NCBI RefSeq assembly: GCF_900167465.1
Contig: NZ_FUWR01000013.1
Location: 80,288 to 119,667 of the forward strand
Length of the DNA: 39,380 bases
Source: Trichlorobacter thiogenes
Lineage (GTDB): Bacteria; Desulfobacterota; Desulfuromonadia; Geobacterales; Pseudopelobacteraceae
Direction of reading: 5' to 3'
The stretch's first letter is position 1; each line of letters opens with the position of its first letter. Below the pieces are notes generated by a model, which was not told the DNA's origin, searched no databases, and saw nothing but the letters and a program-made list of their open reading frames with translations. Positions 25,560-34,838 of this stretch are shown here, piece after piece. Made by a program: the position numbers and the translations under genes.

Positions 25560-26750
25560 TTACCGAGTCAAAGGAATTACATTTATCACCGGATATGCCA
25601 GTGTCATAATTATATTAAGAAATTTCTGCAGCTCAACTGATGGCGCATTGGCCACATACAATACATCTTTGTTGTTAACCGGAAATGACTGAGCCACAAA
25701 AAAGGTAGCAGGATCCTTCAGATCAGCCCGGTAAATCACCGGAACTTTCCCGTCAGGTGTCGTTTGAGCAGGCTTGGAAGGCCAATCCAGCGCATCTGCA
25801 GACTCAAGCCGGAAGACAAATACCCCCTGCGCATTGGCACGGGTATCCTGCAGCCCACCACCACGAGCCAGGGCCTGAGCAAGGGATATGCCCTGTGCCT
25901 CAAAATTAATTTCTTCATTTTTGCCGGTTGCACCCAGCAAGGTAAAACTTGATGGCTGATGCAGGGCGGTCACAACATCTCCCGGTTGCAGGGTAATATT
26001 CTGACGCGGGTCACGGATTACCATTTCAAGCGGCATGGACTGCACCGAATCACCCCGGGTCACCTGAATGGTCATTTTGTTAACCGGCTGCCGAACCCCG
26101 CCGGATGCTGCCAGAGCATCCAACAGACGCTCTCCGCCCGGCGTTAGCGGCATGCGGGCACTGGTGGCCACTTCCCCTACCACTGTCACGGTCGCATGGG
26201 TGTTGCGCAGCACACGCACCAGCACCTGAGGCTGGTTTGCCAACCCCCTCAATCGTTCAGCCACCTCAGCCTCAACCTGCTGCGGCGTACGGCCACCTGC
26301 CCGGATCTTGCCGGCAAAGGGGATGGTAATCAAGCCGTCACTATCCACCATCTGCTCAGGAAAGGGAGTTACCCGTGATGAAGCCGGACCAGACTTGGTT
26401 TCAAGTGCAGATGAAGAAAAAAGAGTACCTGGAGGGGCTTCCCAAATGGACACCTCAACAACATCACCGGTACCGATAATCCAGGCAGCAGGTTTGCCAA
26501 CCCCCAGTTTTTCAGAAAAAAGCTCCTGTTTGCGCTGTGCCAGCAGGCGACGGGCCACCGAATCATTCAGATCTACCAGTTGTATACCGGACAAACGTGG
26601 GCTTTCTGCTGCATCCCTGACCTCACTGACACTTGGACCGGACGAAGGCAACCAGCCCGCACAACCGGAAAGCAACAGGCTTAATGTAATCATAGCTAAT
26701 GATTTTGCAGATACCAGATTCATCATAACGTTCTTTACTCTCCCCTTCAT
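25560..26750 (-). CDS. Outer-membrane polysaccharide export lipoprotein (Wza/KpsD-like)
   Basis: The protein has 396 residues. A lipoprotein signal ends in LSGC (Cys about 30). IIGTGDVVEVSIWEAP opens the polysaccharide-export (Poly_export) domain, followed by two or three SLBB-like domains (VLRNTHATVTVVGEV, then LTPGGERLLDAL; SSFTLLGATGKNEEI, then LAQALARGGGL). Such proteins form the outer-membrane exit pore for capsule or exopolysaccharide. The start is uncertain: ATG at 26750 or the second ATG at 26726, both giving a workable signal. A heptamer repeat tract lies just upstream. It is coupled to the GT4 gene downstream; the inner-membrane partner (Wzc/KpsE type) is not in the window. Confidence 0.88.
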   Translation of the reverse strand: MKGRVKNVMMNLVSAKSLAMITLSLLLSGCAGWLPSSGPSVSEVRDAAESPRLSGIQLVDLNDSVARRLLAQRKQELFSEKLGVGKPAAWIIGTGDVVEVSIWEAPPGTLFSSSALETKSGPASSRVTPFPEQMVDSDGLITIPFAGKIRAGGRTPQQVEAEVAERLRGLANQPQVLVRVLRNTHATVTVVGEVATSARMPLTPGGERLLDALAASGGVRQPVNKMTIQVTRGDSVQSMPLEMVIRDPRQNITLQPGDVVTALHQPSSFTLLGATGKNEEINFEAQGISLAQALARGGGLQDTRANAQGVFVFRLESADALDWPSKPAQTTPDGKVPVIYRADLKDPATFFVAQSFPVNNKDVLYVANAPSVELQKFLNIIMTLAYPVINVIPLTR

Positions 26751-26760
26751 CCTTGCTTTT

Positions 26761-26809
26761 CCAGCCTCCAGCCTCCAGCCCTCAGTTTGCAGCCTTCAGC
26801 CTCAAGCCT
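26761..26809. repeat. Heptamer repeat tract A (CCAGCCT type), intergenic
   Basis: Seven consecutive 7-nt units on the + strand, CCAGCCT and variants (CCAGCCC, TCAGTTT, GCAGCCT, TCAGCCT, CAAGCCT), fill the gap between the cysN-cysC stop and the export-lipoprotein start. It has the opposite orientation to the tracts inside cysN. Confidence 0.85.
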
Positions 26810-26821
26810 TATCTACCACAG

Positions 26822-28840
26822 TTAGCAGTTCAAACCAATAGATTCAAGTATCATTGCAACCGCCTTATCAACCGAAACCAGGGAGGTATCAACAGTCACG
26901 CCAGGCGACAGCGGCTCCTCATAGGGGGCGCTGATACCGGTAAAATTAGGGATACTCCCCTTGCGTGCCTTCTTGTACAACCCCTTTACATCGCGTCGTT
27001 CACACTCTTCCAGAGAGGTACTGACATGCACCTCAACAAACTCACCTGCAGGCAGCAGATTTCGCACCATCTCACGCTCTGCCCGATATGGAGAAATAAA
27101 AGCTGTGATTACAATAAGACCAGCCTCGGCCAGCAACTTAGCCACCTCACCGATGCGCCTGATATTCTCAATCCTGTCTTCTTCGGTAAAACCCAGATCT
27201 TTGTTTAAGCCATGACGGATGTTATCCCCATCCAACAACATGGTGTGTCTTCCAAGTTGTACGAGCCGTTGCTCAAGGGCATTGGCAATGGTGGACTTGC
27301 CGGAACCGGAAAGCCCGGTAAGCCAGATAACACAGGAAGACTGTCCTTTTAAACCGGCCCGGATGTCGCGGGTAACCTGCTCTGTGTGCCAATGCACGTT
27401 GGTTGCCCGGCGCAGGGCAAAATCGATCATACCGGCGCCAACAGTTGCGTTACTGATACGGTCGATCAGGATAAAACTGCCGGTTATATGATTCTGACCA
27501 TAGGGATCAAAGGCGATCGGCCTGTCCAGCACCAGATTGCAGACCCCTACTTCATTCAACTCCAATCTTTTTGCCGGCTCATGCTGTAACGAGTTTACGT
27601 TAATCTTGTATTTAAGTGCACTTACTGCTGCAGGCACCGTACAGCAGCCACTTTTCAGAAGATACTTGCGTCCCGCCATCAAGGCATCTTCATACATCCA
27701 GACAACTCGAGCCTCAAATTGATCTGCAAATGACGGACGCGCCAATGGGTCCGCCAACAGGTCACCACGGCTGATATCAATCTCATCTTCAAGCACAAGC
27801 GTAACCGCCTGACCTGCTGAAGCCTCATCAAGATCACCATCCATGGTTACAATTCGTGCCACCCGACTGGTTTTACCTGAAGCCGCGACAACAATCTCAT
27901 CGCCAGGCTGCACCCGGCCTGAGGCGAGCGTCCCGCAAAAACCGCGAAAATCCAGATCAGGACGATTAACCCACTGTACCGGCATCCGAAACGGTTTTTC
28001 AAACGACCCGTCACTGATATTCACTGATTCAAGATAATCGAGAAGCGTTAAACCAGAGTACCAGGGCATCTTATTAAGGCTGGGGGCTGAAGGCTGAAGG
28101 CTGGAGGCTGAAGGCTGGAGTCTAGAGGCTGAAGGCTGGAGGCTAGAGGCTGAAGGCTGAAGGCTGGAGGCTGAAGGCTGAAGGCTGGAGGCTGAAGGCT
28201 GAAGGCTGGAGGCTGAACGAGCTATGACGTTATCACCGTTAAGGGCTGAAATTGGTATGGTTACAATTTCGTCATACTGTAATCCTGCTGCAAAAGCTTC
28301 ATACTCTTCACGGATGGCATGAAAACGGGCAGCCGAATACTCCACCAGATCCATCTTGTTAATGGCCAGTACAACATGACGGATTCCCATTAACGACACC
28401 AGAAAGCTGTGACGTCTGGTTTGTGTCAGCACTCCCTTACGGGCATCAACCAGAATCACGGCAACATCTGCGGTGGAGGCCCCAGTCACCATGTTGCGGG
28501 TGTACTGCTCATGCCCCGGCGTATCCGCCACTATGAACTTGCGTTTATCAGTAGAGAAGAAGCGATAGGCAACATCAATGGTGATGCCCTGTTCACGCTC
28601 TGCCTGCAGACCATCCAGCAGCAGGGCATAATCAATCTCGCCCCCTTGCGTCCCGATCCTTTTACTGTCTGCTTCCAGAGCAGCAAGCTGGTCTTCAAAG
28701 ATCAGCTTTGAATCCCACAGCAGGCGGCCAATCAGGGTGCTTTTGCCATCATCAACACTGCCGCAGGTGATGAAACGAAGAAGGCTTAAGGCTTGAGGCT
28801 GGAGGCTGGAGGCTGGACGCTGAAGACTGGAGGCACTCAT
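26822..28840 (-). CDS. cysNC: Bifunctional sulfate adenylyltransferase subunit 1 / adenylylsulfate kinase
   Basis: With CysD this makes APS from sulfate and ATP, driven by GTP; the fused APS kinase then makes PAPS, the sulfate donor for sulfation or reduction. About 672 residues: GTPase motifs GSVDDGKST (near 27), [12 protein letters not shown] and NKMD, then beta-barrel domains. The CysC kinase (about 480-672) has P-loop [25 protein letters not shown] and [10 protein letters not shown]. The ATG at 28840 overlaps the S23 stop (ATGA); a longer upstream reading from 28912 lies within S23 and is rejected. Oddities: the N-terminal 18 or so residues ([14 protein letters not shown]) come from heptamer tract C. 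An insertion of about 46 residues of SSLQPSA repeats (tract B, residues about 208-252) sits between NVIAR and MPWYSG, where relatives have one or two residues. Confidence 0.92.
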   Translation of the reverse strand: MSASSLQRPASSLQPQALSLLRFITCGSVDDGKSTLIGRLLWDSKLIFEDQLAALEADSKRIGTQGGEIDYALLLDGLQAEREQGITIDVAYRFFSTDKRKFIVADTPGHEQYTRNMVTGASTADVAVILVDARKGVLTQTRRHSFLVSLMGIRHVVLAINKMDLVEYSAARFHAIREEYEAFAAGLQYDEIVTIPISALNGDNVIARSASSLQPSASSLQPSASSLQPSASSLQPSASRLQPSASSLQPSAPSLNKMPWYSGLTLLDYLESVNISDGSFEKPFRMPVQWVNRPDLDFRGFCGTLASGRVQPGDEIVVAASGKTSRVARIVTMDGDLDEASAGQAVTLVLEDEIDISRGDLLADPLARPSFADQFEARVVWMYEDALMAGRKYLLKSGCCTVPAAVSALKYKINVNSLQHEPAKRLELNEVGVCNLVLDRPIAFDPYGQNHITGSFILIDRISNATVGAGMIDFALRRATNVHWHTEQVTRDIRAGLKGQSSCVIWLTGLSGSGKSTIANALEQRLVQLGRHTMLLDGDNIRHGLNKDLGFTEEDRIENIRRIGEVAKLLAEAGLIVITAFISPYRAEREMVRNLLPAGEFVEVHVSTSLEECERRDVKGLYKKARKGSIPNFTGISAPYEEPLSPGVTVDTSLVSVDKAVAMILESIGLNC
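28085..28217. repeat. Heptamer repeat tract B, 19 units inside cysN
   Basis: Nineteen consecutive GGCTGAA/GGCTGGA units (+ strand; two units read GTCTAGA and GGCTAGA) are arranged mostly as 21-bp AAB triplets. On the coding strand they give a 7-residue repeat, SSLQPSA. Three heptamers make seven codons, so change by 21 bp keeps the frame. Confidence 0.95.
28781..28834. repeat. Heptamer repeat tract C at the cysN start
   Basis: About 7.7 units (AAGGCTT twice, GAGGCTG three times, GACGCTG, AAGACTG, GAGGCA) are in the same orientation as tract B. They encode the N-terminal extension of CysN directly after its start codon. Confidence 0.85.
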
Positions 28841-29187
28841 TGTTTTACCTGCCTGAGTGCCTTCATCAAACCAGAAAGCATTGACGCGATACGCTTGGAC
28901 TGCTCGATCCATGCAGCCCCTGTATCCCTCGAAATATAGTCAATCTCTACGCCAATATAAGTTTGGGTCCGCAACTCTGAGCAAGAACCTTTTGCAATAC
29001 TTAAAAATTGAACTTTCTCCCGATCACTATTTCTCGTCATCCCCTCCGCAATATTGCTTGCTATAGACAGAGACGCTCTGGTGATCTGATCCTTAAAGCT
29101 ATAATCTTTAAGATCCTTCATGGCTTTATAAACATCAACTGACAGTTGTCTAGACAGTTTCCAAACATCAAGTTTTTCAAAATCCAC
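28837..29187 (-). CDS. Four-helix-bundle protein (S23/IVP family)
   Basis: The protein has 116 residues. [35 protein letters not shown] and the Ser/Arg-rich [20 protein letters not shown] are the signature of the S23 family, first known from intervening sequences of 23S rRNA genes and later as stand-alone genes, often in sugar loci. The family is related to the Avd accessory protein of diversity-generating retroelements, but no reverse transcriptase is near. The molecular role is unknown; a positively charged four-helix barrel suggests nucleic-acid binding. The start is GTG at 29187. It lies between cysD and cysNC, which are normally adjacent, with heptamer-type repeats on both sides, and its stop overlaps the cysNC start, so it is embedded in the operon. 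Confidence 0.88.
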   Translation of the reverse strand: MDFEKLDVWKLSRQLSVDVYKAMKDLKDYSFKDQITRASLSIASNIAEGMTRNSDREKVQFLSIAKGSCSELRTQTYIGVEIDYISRDTGAAWIEQSKRIASMLSGLMKALRQVKQ

Positions 29188-29209
29188 GTTTCACCCCGTT
29201 ATAGGCAAA

Positions 29210-29240
29210 GGCTGGAGGAAAAGAACGCTGGAGGCTGGAG
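29210..29240. repeat. Degenerate heptamer tract D downstream of cysD
   Basis: GGCTGGA at 29210-29216, CGCTGGA at 29226-29232 and GGCTGGA at 29233-29239 lie in the same orientation as tracts B and C, just upstream of the S23 start on the minus strand. ACGCTGGA (29225-29232) can also pair with TCCAGCGT in the first 37-bp repeat. Confidence 0.65.
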
Positions 29241-29356
29241 GTTTTTCGTCCAGCGTCTTTTGCCTCTAGCTTACAGCGTTTTTTCATCCAGCGCCTTTTA
29301 CCTCAAGCTTACAGCGTTTTTCTTCGTCTAGCGTTCAGCGCCTTCTGCCTCAAGCC
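29241..29356. repeat. Three imperfect direct repeats of 37-41 bp
   Basis: Units at 29241-29277, 29278-29315 and 29316-29356 share the order GTTTTT, CG/CATC, CAGCGYCTTTT, CCTCWAGC and (first two) TTACAGC. They fill most of the 193-bp gap between cysD and S23. They carry CAGC/AAGC elements like the heptamers in opposite orientation, so they may be decayed relatives. No open reading frame of note lies here. Confidence 0.7.
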
Positions 29357-29398
29357 ATGAAGGTTATTTCTGATCGTTGATCAGAAATAACCTTCATG
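29356..29398. repeat. Perfect 20-bp inverted repeat spanning the cysD stop
   Basis: CATGAAGGTTATTTCTGATC (29356-29375) and its exact reverse complement (29379-29398) flank a 3-nt loop. One arm encodes the last five residues (HEGYF) and stop region of CysD; the other lies just downstream. It would form a very stable hairpin in the cysD mRNA. No T-tract follows. It may end or attenuate transcription between cysD and the S23/cysNC genes, or protect the 3' end. Confidence 0.85.
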
Positions 29399-30286
29399 CT
29401 TCTTCTTTTCCATAGATCCAGCCTGATCATGGTCAATCAACCGGCCTTGCCTCTCTGAAGTCTTGGTCAAGAGCATTTCCTGAATGATCTCCGGCAAGGT
29501 GGCAGCGGTAGACTCAATGGCGCCGGTCAGAGGATAACACCCCAGGGTACGGAACCGAACTGACTTCATCTGCACCTGCTCACCGGGCTGCAGTTCCAAC
29601 CGGTCATCATCAAGCAGGATCAACATACCATTCCGCTCCACTACCGGGCGCTGTTTGGCGTAATAGAGCGGTACAATCGGAATCTGCTCCAGGTGGATAT
29701 ACTGCCAGACATCAAGTTCAGTCCAATTTGAAATGGGAAAAACACGAATACTTTCCCCTGGTTTCACACGGGTATTGTACAGATTCCAAAGCTCAGGCCG
29801 CTGATTCTTGGGATCCCAGCGGTGGTTGGCACTACGGAAGGAAAAGATCCGTTCCTTGGCACGGGATTTTTCTTCATCACGGCGTGCGCCACCAAAGGCA
29901 GCATCAAACCTGTACTTGTCCAAAGCCTGCTTAAGTCCTTCCGTCTTCATGACATCCGTGTAGAGCGCCGAACCATGTTTAAACGGGCTGATCCCCTGTC
30001 TAATGCCATCCTGATTGACATGTACCAACAGATCAAAACCATACTCCGCAGCCATCTGGTCACGAAAGGTGATCATCTCCTTAAACTTCCAGGTGGTATC
30101 AATATGCATTAAAGGAAAGGGAGGCTTTGCCGGATAAAAGGCCTTCAGAGCCAGACGCAGCATAACCGAAGAATCTTTGCCAATTGAATACAGCATGACC
30201 GGGTTTTCAAACTCGGCGGCAACTTCACGGATAATGTGAATGCTTTCAGCCTCAAGCTGGCGCAGATGGGTTACATTAAGTTGCAT
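29381..30286 (-). CDS. cysD: Sulfate adenylyltransferase subunit 2
   Basis: The PAPS-reductase-fold subunit of ATP sulfurylase, which forms APS together with CysN. It has 301 residues, the usual length. [18 protein letters not shown] is the PP-loop; [36 protein letters not shown] and [14 protein letters not shown] are family motifs. The frame is open upstream to 30424, but the ATG at 30286 gives the standard N-terminus ([19 protein letters not shown]). It lies 28 nt after the stop of the permease gene and before an S23 gene, not directly next to cysN as usual. Its 3' end forms one arm of a 20-bp inverted repeat. Confidence 0.93.
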   Translation of the reverse strand: MQLNVTHLRQLEAESIHIIREVAAEFENPVMLYSIGKDSSVMLRLALKAFYPAKPPFPLMHIDTTWKFKEMITFRDQMAAEYGFDLLVHVNQDGIRQGISPFKHGSALYTDVMKTEGLKQALDKYRFDAAFGGARRDEEKSRAKERIFSFRSANHRWDPKNQRPELWNLYNTRVKPGESIRVFPISNWTELDVWQYIHLEQIPIVPLYYAKQRPVVERNGMLILLDDDRLELQPGEQVQMKSVRFRTLGCYPLTGAIESTAATLPEIIQEMLLTKTSERQGRLIDHDQAGSMEKKKHEGYF

Positions 30287-30314
30287 GACAATTACGACTC
30301 CAGGCCAACGCCAA

Positions 30315-32090
30315 CTAAAACTTCCAAAAAAGAGGGATAATAAGGATCGACACAACCATATACAGGATATTAAGTGGAACGCCGACCTTGAAAAAATCTT
30401 TTGCACGGTACCCGCCAGGACCATAGACCATCATATTGGTCTGGTAACCGATAGGCGTGGCAAAACTGGCCGAAGCTGAAATGGCAATGGCAATCACAAA
30501 CGGCTTCGGGTCAACATGCAGTTGCTGAGCCGACGCCATGGCAATTGGAAAGATAACCGCCGCAGCCGCATTATTGGTAATCACCTCAGTTAAAACGGTT
30601 GTTATCAGGCAAATAGCCGCCAGAACCCCGATTGCCCCCCATTGCTGCACAGAGCCGATAATCTGATCCGCCAGCCAGGCAGCAGCCCCGGTTTTTTCCA
30701 ACGCCTTGCTGATACCAAAGGAAGAAGCAATCACAATCAACACGTTCAGCTCAATGGAACGCCGGGCCTCAACCGTGGTAATACAGCGGGTAAACAGCAG
30801 TACAAGGGTCGCAAGTATGGCTGCCTCAAAGATATCCATTAAGCCAGCTGCAGAAAGCGCCACCATACCAACCAGAGCACAAAACGTAATGATAGATTTC
30901 TTGCGGTTAATCCGGGGCAGGTCACTAATCTTGGATACCAGATAGAACTCACGGGAAAAATTCCAACGTTTGATGAAGTCATCGCCAGCAAGCAGCAACA
31001 GGGTATCGCCCGGTTTCAGCACCAGCTCCCCTAATTTGTCCAACAAACGTTCTCCATGACGGTGCACCGCCAGCACTGCAGCATCGTAGCGAGCACGGAA
31101 GTTCCCCTCCTTGATGGTTTTACCCAGCATGGGACAGGAGGGAGACACCACCACCTCAACCAGACGGGCCTCGCCATTCTGCAACAGCTCCTGACGCAGA
31201 TTGTGCCCATGCACCGGCAACAATCCATTGATCTTCTGCAGCTGGACTACCCCTTCCGCCCTACCGGTAAAAATAAGACGGTCACCTGCATGCAGCAGCT
31301 CCTGTGGCTTAACCGGCGCAATCCGTTCGTTATCACGGACAATCTCAACCATATACAACTGTTCCAGATTACGTAGCCCGGCTGCCTCAATGGTCTTGCC
31401 AATCAGGCTGGCATCATCCGCCACCTTGACTTCCAGAAGATATTCCCGCCCTTCATCCGTACCAACGCTGACAGCACGATTGTCAGGCAACAGATGCCGC
31501 CCGACAAAATATAGATACAGAATACCGGCAATTCCACACGGCAACCCAACCAGACCAAGCTCAAACATCCCCAGATGCGCCCCGTACTTCTGGCTGTACA
31601 GACCGCTAACAACCAGGTTTGTCGAAGTGCCGATCAGGGTAAAAACACCACCAAAAATAGTGGCGTATGACAAGGGAATTAAAAACCTGGAAGGTGCAAA
31701 ACCATTGCGCTGGCTCCACTCCCGCAGATAGGGAGTAAACATGGCAACAATCGGGGTATTGTTAAGAAACGCAGAAAGACCGGCAACAGGTATCATCATC
31801 CGCAGTAACGAGCGCCCTTCGCCGCCTTTGCCGTTACCCATCACCCGATCAGCAAAAATCTGCATAAACCCGGCTGTCTGGGCAGCGTATGCCACGATAA
31901 ACAGAATGGCGACAGTCAGCATCCCCAGATTGGAAAAACCGGACAAGGCCTCTTTGGGGGTAATAATTCCGCTGATTAGCAAAACACCGAGGGCTCCAAA
32001 AACAATCACGTCGGCTTCAATCAGCTCCAGCATCAGAGCGGCCAACATAAGCAGAACAACAGCTATGGTAAACAGCGCAGATAAAGACAC
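30315..32090 (-). CDS. SLC13-type permease with two TrkA-C domains, probable sulfate transporter
   Basis: The protein has 591 residues. An N-terminal membrane half (from [20 protein letters not shown], with [15 protein letters not shown] and [13 protein letters not shown]) is followed by two cytoplasmic RCK/TrkA-C domains (about 215-290 and 305-385; motifs [19 protein letters not shown] and [19 protein letters not shown]). A second membrane half ends with [31 protein letters not shown] motifs mark the divalent-anion:Na+ symporter family; the form with TrkA-C insertions includes sulfate transporters. Position next to cysD supports sulfate as substrate. The start is GTG with GGGGAG 7 nt before it. 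Confidence 0.88.
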   Translation of the reverse strand: MSLSALFTIAVVLLMLAALMLELIEADVIVFGALGVLLISGIITPKEALSGFSNLGMLTVAILFIVAYAAQTAGFMQIFADRVMGNGKGGEGRSLLRMMIPVAGLSAFLNNTPIVAMFTPYLREWSQRNGFAPSRFLIPLSYATIFGGVFTLIGTSTNLVVSGLYSQKYGAHLGMFELGLVGLPCGIAGILYLYFVGRHLLPDNRAVSVGTDEGREYLLEVKVADDASLIGKTIEAAGLRNLEQLYMVEIVRDNERIAPVKPQELLHAGDRLIFTGRAEGVVQLQKINGLLPVHGHNLRQELLQNGEARLVEVVVSPSCPMLGKTIKEGNFRARYDAAVLAVHRHGERLLDKLGELVLKPGDTLLLLAGDDFIKRWNFSREFYLVSKISDLPRINRKKSIITFCALVGMVALSAAGLMDIFEAAILATLVLLFTRCITTVEARRSIELNVLIVIASSFGISKALEKTGAAAWLADQIIGSVQQWGAIGVLAAICLITTVLTEVITNNAAAAVIFPIAMASAQQLHVDPKPFVIAIAISASASFATPIGYQTNMMVYGPGGYRAKDFFKVGVPLNILYMVVSILIIPLFWKF

Positions 32091-32124
32091 AATGCTTCTC
32101 CCCTCAACCAGTCATCAGATCTGC

Positions 32125-32145
32125 TCAGCCTCCAGCTTTCAGCCC
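32125..32145. repeat. Short heptamer tract E between gmd and the permease gene
   Basis: Three units on the + strand (TCAGCCT, CCAGCTT, TCAGCCC) lie in the 60-bp gap. The orientation equals tract A and is opposite to tracts B and C. Confidence 0.6.
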
Positions 32146-32150
32146 TGTCT

Positions 32151-33269
32151 CTACCCTTCCACCGCAACCGACAGTTCATACCCATGCTTTTTCAAAAGAG
32201 CATGCCGCTGGGCTATCTTTAAATCTTCAGCCACCATTTCGGCACACATTTCCTGCACAGTTATCTCGGGAGTCCATCCCAAACGCTCCTTTGCCTTGGA
32301 AGGGTCACCAAGCAGGGTTTCAACCTCAGAAGGTCTGAAATAACGGGGGTCAACCCGTACAATCACATCACCCACCTTGAGTGCCGGCGCCCCATCTCCC
32401 TGAATCCCTTCTATAACAGCGTACTCATCAACTCCGCTACCTTCAAAACGCAGTGATACCCCTAGCTCCGCTGCCGCCCAAAGAACAAACTGGCGCACAG
32501 TGAACTGCAGGCCGGTTGCAATAACAAAATCCTCCGGCGTATCCTGTTGCAGCATCATCCACTGCATCCGTACATAATCTTTTGCATGGCCCCAATCCCG
32601 CAACGAATCCATGTTGCCCATATACAGACAACTTTCAAGCCCCTGGGCTATGTTGGCGAGCCCGCGGGTAATTTTCCGGGTAACAAAGGTCTCGCCACGA
32701 CGCGGTGACTCATGGTTAAAGAGTATCCCGTTGCAGGCATACATCCCATAGGCTTCACGGTAGTTCACTGTAATCCAGTAGGCATACAGCTTGGCAACCG
32801 CATAGGGCGAACGGGGATAAAACGGCGTCGTTTCTTTCTGGGGTATCTCCTGCACCAGACCATACAACTCAGATGTTGATGCCTGATAAAAGCGGGTCTT
32901 TTTTTCAAGCCCCAAAAGACGAATAGCCTCCAACAGGCGCAAGGTACCCATACCGTCTACATCAGCGGTATATTCAGGCGACTCAAAACTGACCGCAACG
33001 TGGGACTGAGCCCCCAGATTATAGATCTCATCCGGTTGCACCTGCTGGACAATCCTTGTCAGGTTGGTGGAATCCGTCAGATCACCATAGTGCAGAACAA
33101 AATGCTGATTATTGGTATGCGGATCCTGATAGATATGGTCAACACGCTGGGTATTGAACAGAGATGATCTACGCTTGATGCCATGGACTTCATACCCCTT
33201 CTCCAACAGCAACTCTGCCAGATACGACCCATCCTGACCGGTAATGCCGGTAATCAAAGCTTTTTTCAT
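32151..33269 (-). CDS. gmd: GDP-mannose 4,6-dehydratase
   Basis: Converts GDP-mannose to GDP-4-keto-6-deoxymannose, the precursor of GDP-fucose, GDP-rhamnose or GDP-perosamine. The 372 residues start with [19 protein letters not shown] (NADP site) and contain [15 protein letters not shown]. The active-site set T132, E134, Y156 and K160 sits in STSELYG and SPYAVAK at the positions known from E. coli Gmd. The ATG overlaps the upstream GT4 stop (TAATG), with AAGGAG before it. The partner enzyme that finishes the deoxysugar (reductase, epimerase-reductase or aminotransferase) is not in the window. Confidence 0.95.
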   Translation of the reverse strand: MKKALITGITGQDGSYLAELLLEKGYEVHGIKRRSSLFNTQRVDHIYQDPHTNNQHFVLHYGDLTDSTNLTRIVQQVQPDEIYNLGAQSHVAVSFESPEYTADVDGMGTLRLLEAIRLLGLEKKTRFYQASTSELYGLVQEIPQKETTPFYPRSPYAVAKLYAYWITVNYREAYGMYACNGILFNHESPRRGETFVTRKITRGLANIAQGLESCLYMGNMDSLRDWGHAKDYVRMQWMMLQQDTPEDFVIATGLQFTVRQFVLWAAAELGVSLRFEGSGVDEYAVIEGIQGDGAPALKVGDVIVRVDPRYFRPSEVETLLGDPSKAKERLGWTPEITVQEMCAEMVAEDLKIAQRHALLKKHGYELSVAVEG

Positions 33270-34837
33270 TATCTAGTCTCCTTAGTAATATCCTTAGATT
33301 CATAATTAATTCTGCTTAACAGCTGTTCCCAAAGCGGCAAAAGGTGTTCCGGCCTATAACGCAAAGAGACATCTTCCGCACAGGACAGAAGGGTTTCTCG
33401 TATTGTAGATGCTTCAGGGTCATACAAAACCTTCTTTAGAGCGTCGACCAGATGCACTGTTGAGTAAGGGTCGAAGTATTCAGCAGCACCATCATAAACT
33501 TCCCGATGTACCGAAATATCCGAAGCTAGCACGACACCTCCGCTAGAAATTGATTCCACTCCAGCAAAATCAAACCCTTCAGCAACACTTGGACAGACTG
33601 TAACTGCTGCATTACGGTACAGCACTCGCAGCTCATCTGCTGGAACATTATTCAACACAAATAACCTGCCATGTTCAATTCCCGGCTGCATTTTTTCAAC
33701 CAAGGCCTCAATATCCCATCCCACAGTACCTACAAAAACCAACTTCAATGTTGGGTCTAGTTCTGTAATGATTGTTTCCCACGCTTCAATCAGGCGGATA
33801 TGGTTTTTCCTAGGTTCCAATGTGGATACCACCAATAGATAGCGAAAAGGGTTTAAGTTCAAGTGCCTCTGGTAAAAACTCTCACGATCCTGACTATCAG
33901 TGAAGACCGGATGTACATCTGGTCTTTCTAAGTTTAATCGTGTTTGAATGATCCTGACAGCCTTTACTGGTTCCGCGCCCTCAACATAATAGTGATGTGA
34001 AACCATATTATGGATAGTAACTGCACGATCTTTTACTTCAGGAAACAAGCGCAACAGATCCTTGCGGGTGGACTCAGACACACACGCAAAATATGCACCT
34101 GAATTGATATTACTTAGTAATGCATAATAGTGCGTTGCCTGGTGTCGGGATTTGTTTGCTATCGTGTGTGGCATTAAAACAGGCAACGCATCATGATAGC
34201 GCACAATAAGCGTTGTTTTTTTATCAACTCTCCCTGGAAAAGGGGTCTGTGCAATAAAAATATCAAAATCGTTCGTATCGAGTTTTGGATAAGCAGGATT
34301 GGAAGTGAATGCGAGAGAATTAAGTCCCGCACTTTGCAGAATGTTCCATGGCACAGTACAAACACGATAGTTTCTATTCGTTACAAGCTCAAAATCTACG
34401 GCGGAAAGAGTTTTTTCAAATAATGCACGCCAGATATAATCTTTGAAAAAACGAGCATTAAATAGGAAAGTTGTGACAGTGCTAAGACTTGGCAGAACTA
34501 GAGACAAAAAGGTTAAAATATATGCTGTCCGCTGTTTTTTCAGATACCGGATAATCACGTCAAAGGGTTTTGATGATGGTTTGGTCTCCATCGAAATGAT
34601 CACACATGAATACCGATTTAAATCTACTGAATCGGCGCAATGCTCATCTGAATTTTGATAAAATTTCTTGCCACTTACCAGAAAACGGTGTGATGTCTGA
34701 AGTAATCCCTCTACGTCAAACATCTTCATTGTACAGATCCCCCTGAACAACAATCTGGTTTCTTGAGGAATACCAGCATAACCATCCAAAGCAGGACGCA
34801 TTTCCAACAAAATACGCTTTATCGGTTTTACACTCAT
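33269..34837 (-). CDS. GT4-family glycosyltransferase
   Basis: The protein has about 522 residues from the ATG at 34837, which is 1 nt after the stop of the GT2 gene; a longer reading from 34909 would run 70 nt into that gene. The opening [20 protein letters not shown] suggests a donor/acceptor loop. [37 protein letters not shown] and [16 protein letters not shown] form the GT-B nucleotide-sugar site. EPRKNH and the overall order resemble mannosyltransferases such as the other GT4 gene at 24392-25558. It overlaps gmd by 1 nt, which suggests use of a GDP-sugar. From here to the right edge the DNA is AT-richer. Confidence 0.85.
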   Translation of the reverse strand: MSVKPIKRILLEMRPALDGYAGIPQETRLLFRGICTMKMFDVEGLLQTSHRFLVSGKKFYQNSDEHCADSVDLNRYSCVIISMETKPSSKPFDVIIRYLKKQRTAYILTFLSLVLPSLSTVTTFLFNARFFKDYIWRALFEKTLSAVDFELVTNRNYRVCTVPWNILQSAGLNSLAFTSNPAYPKLDTNDFDIFIAQTPFPGRVDKKTTLIVRYHDALPVLMPHTIANKSRHQATHYYALLSNINSGAYFACVSESTRKDLLRLFPEVKDRAVTIHNMVSHHYYVEGAEPVKAVRIIQTRLNLERPDVHPVFTDSQDRESFYQRHLNLNPFRYLLVVSTLEPRKNHIRLIEAWETIITELDPTLKLVFVGTVGWDIEALVEKMQPGIEHGRLFVLNNVPADELRVLYRNAAVTVCPSVAEGFDFAGVESISSGGVVLASDISVHREVYDGAAEYFDPYSTVHLVDALKKVLYDPEASTIRETLLSCAEDVSLRYRPEHLLPLWEQLLSRINYESKDITKETR

Positions 34838-34838
34838 A

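Noticed and set aside
28085..28217. CRISPR array or VNTR with spacers
   Set aside because: The units are contiguous heptamers without unique spacers, and the array is translated in frame within cysN.
28841..28912. Longer CysN N-terminus starting at 28912
   Set aside because: It would overlap the S23 coding region by about 75 nt, and the ATG at 28840 gives a normal ATGA overlap.
28837..29380. Diversity-generating retroelement (S23 protein as Avd, repeats as template/variable region)
   Set aside because: No reverse transcriptase gene and no template/variable repeat pair with adenine-specific differences is present in the window.
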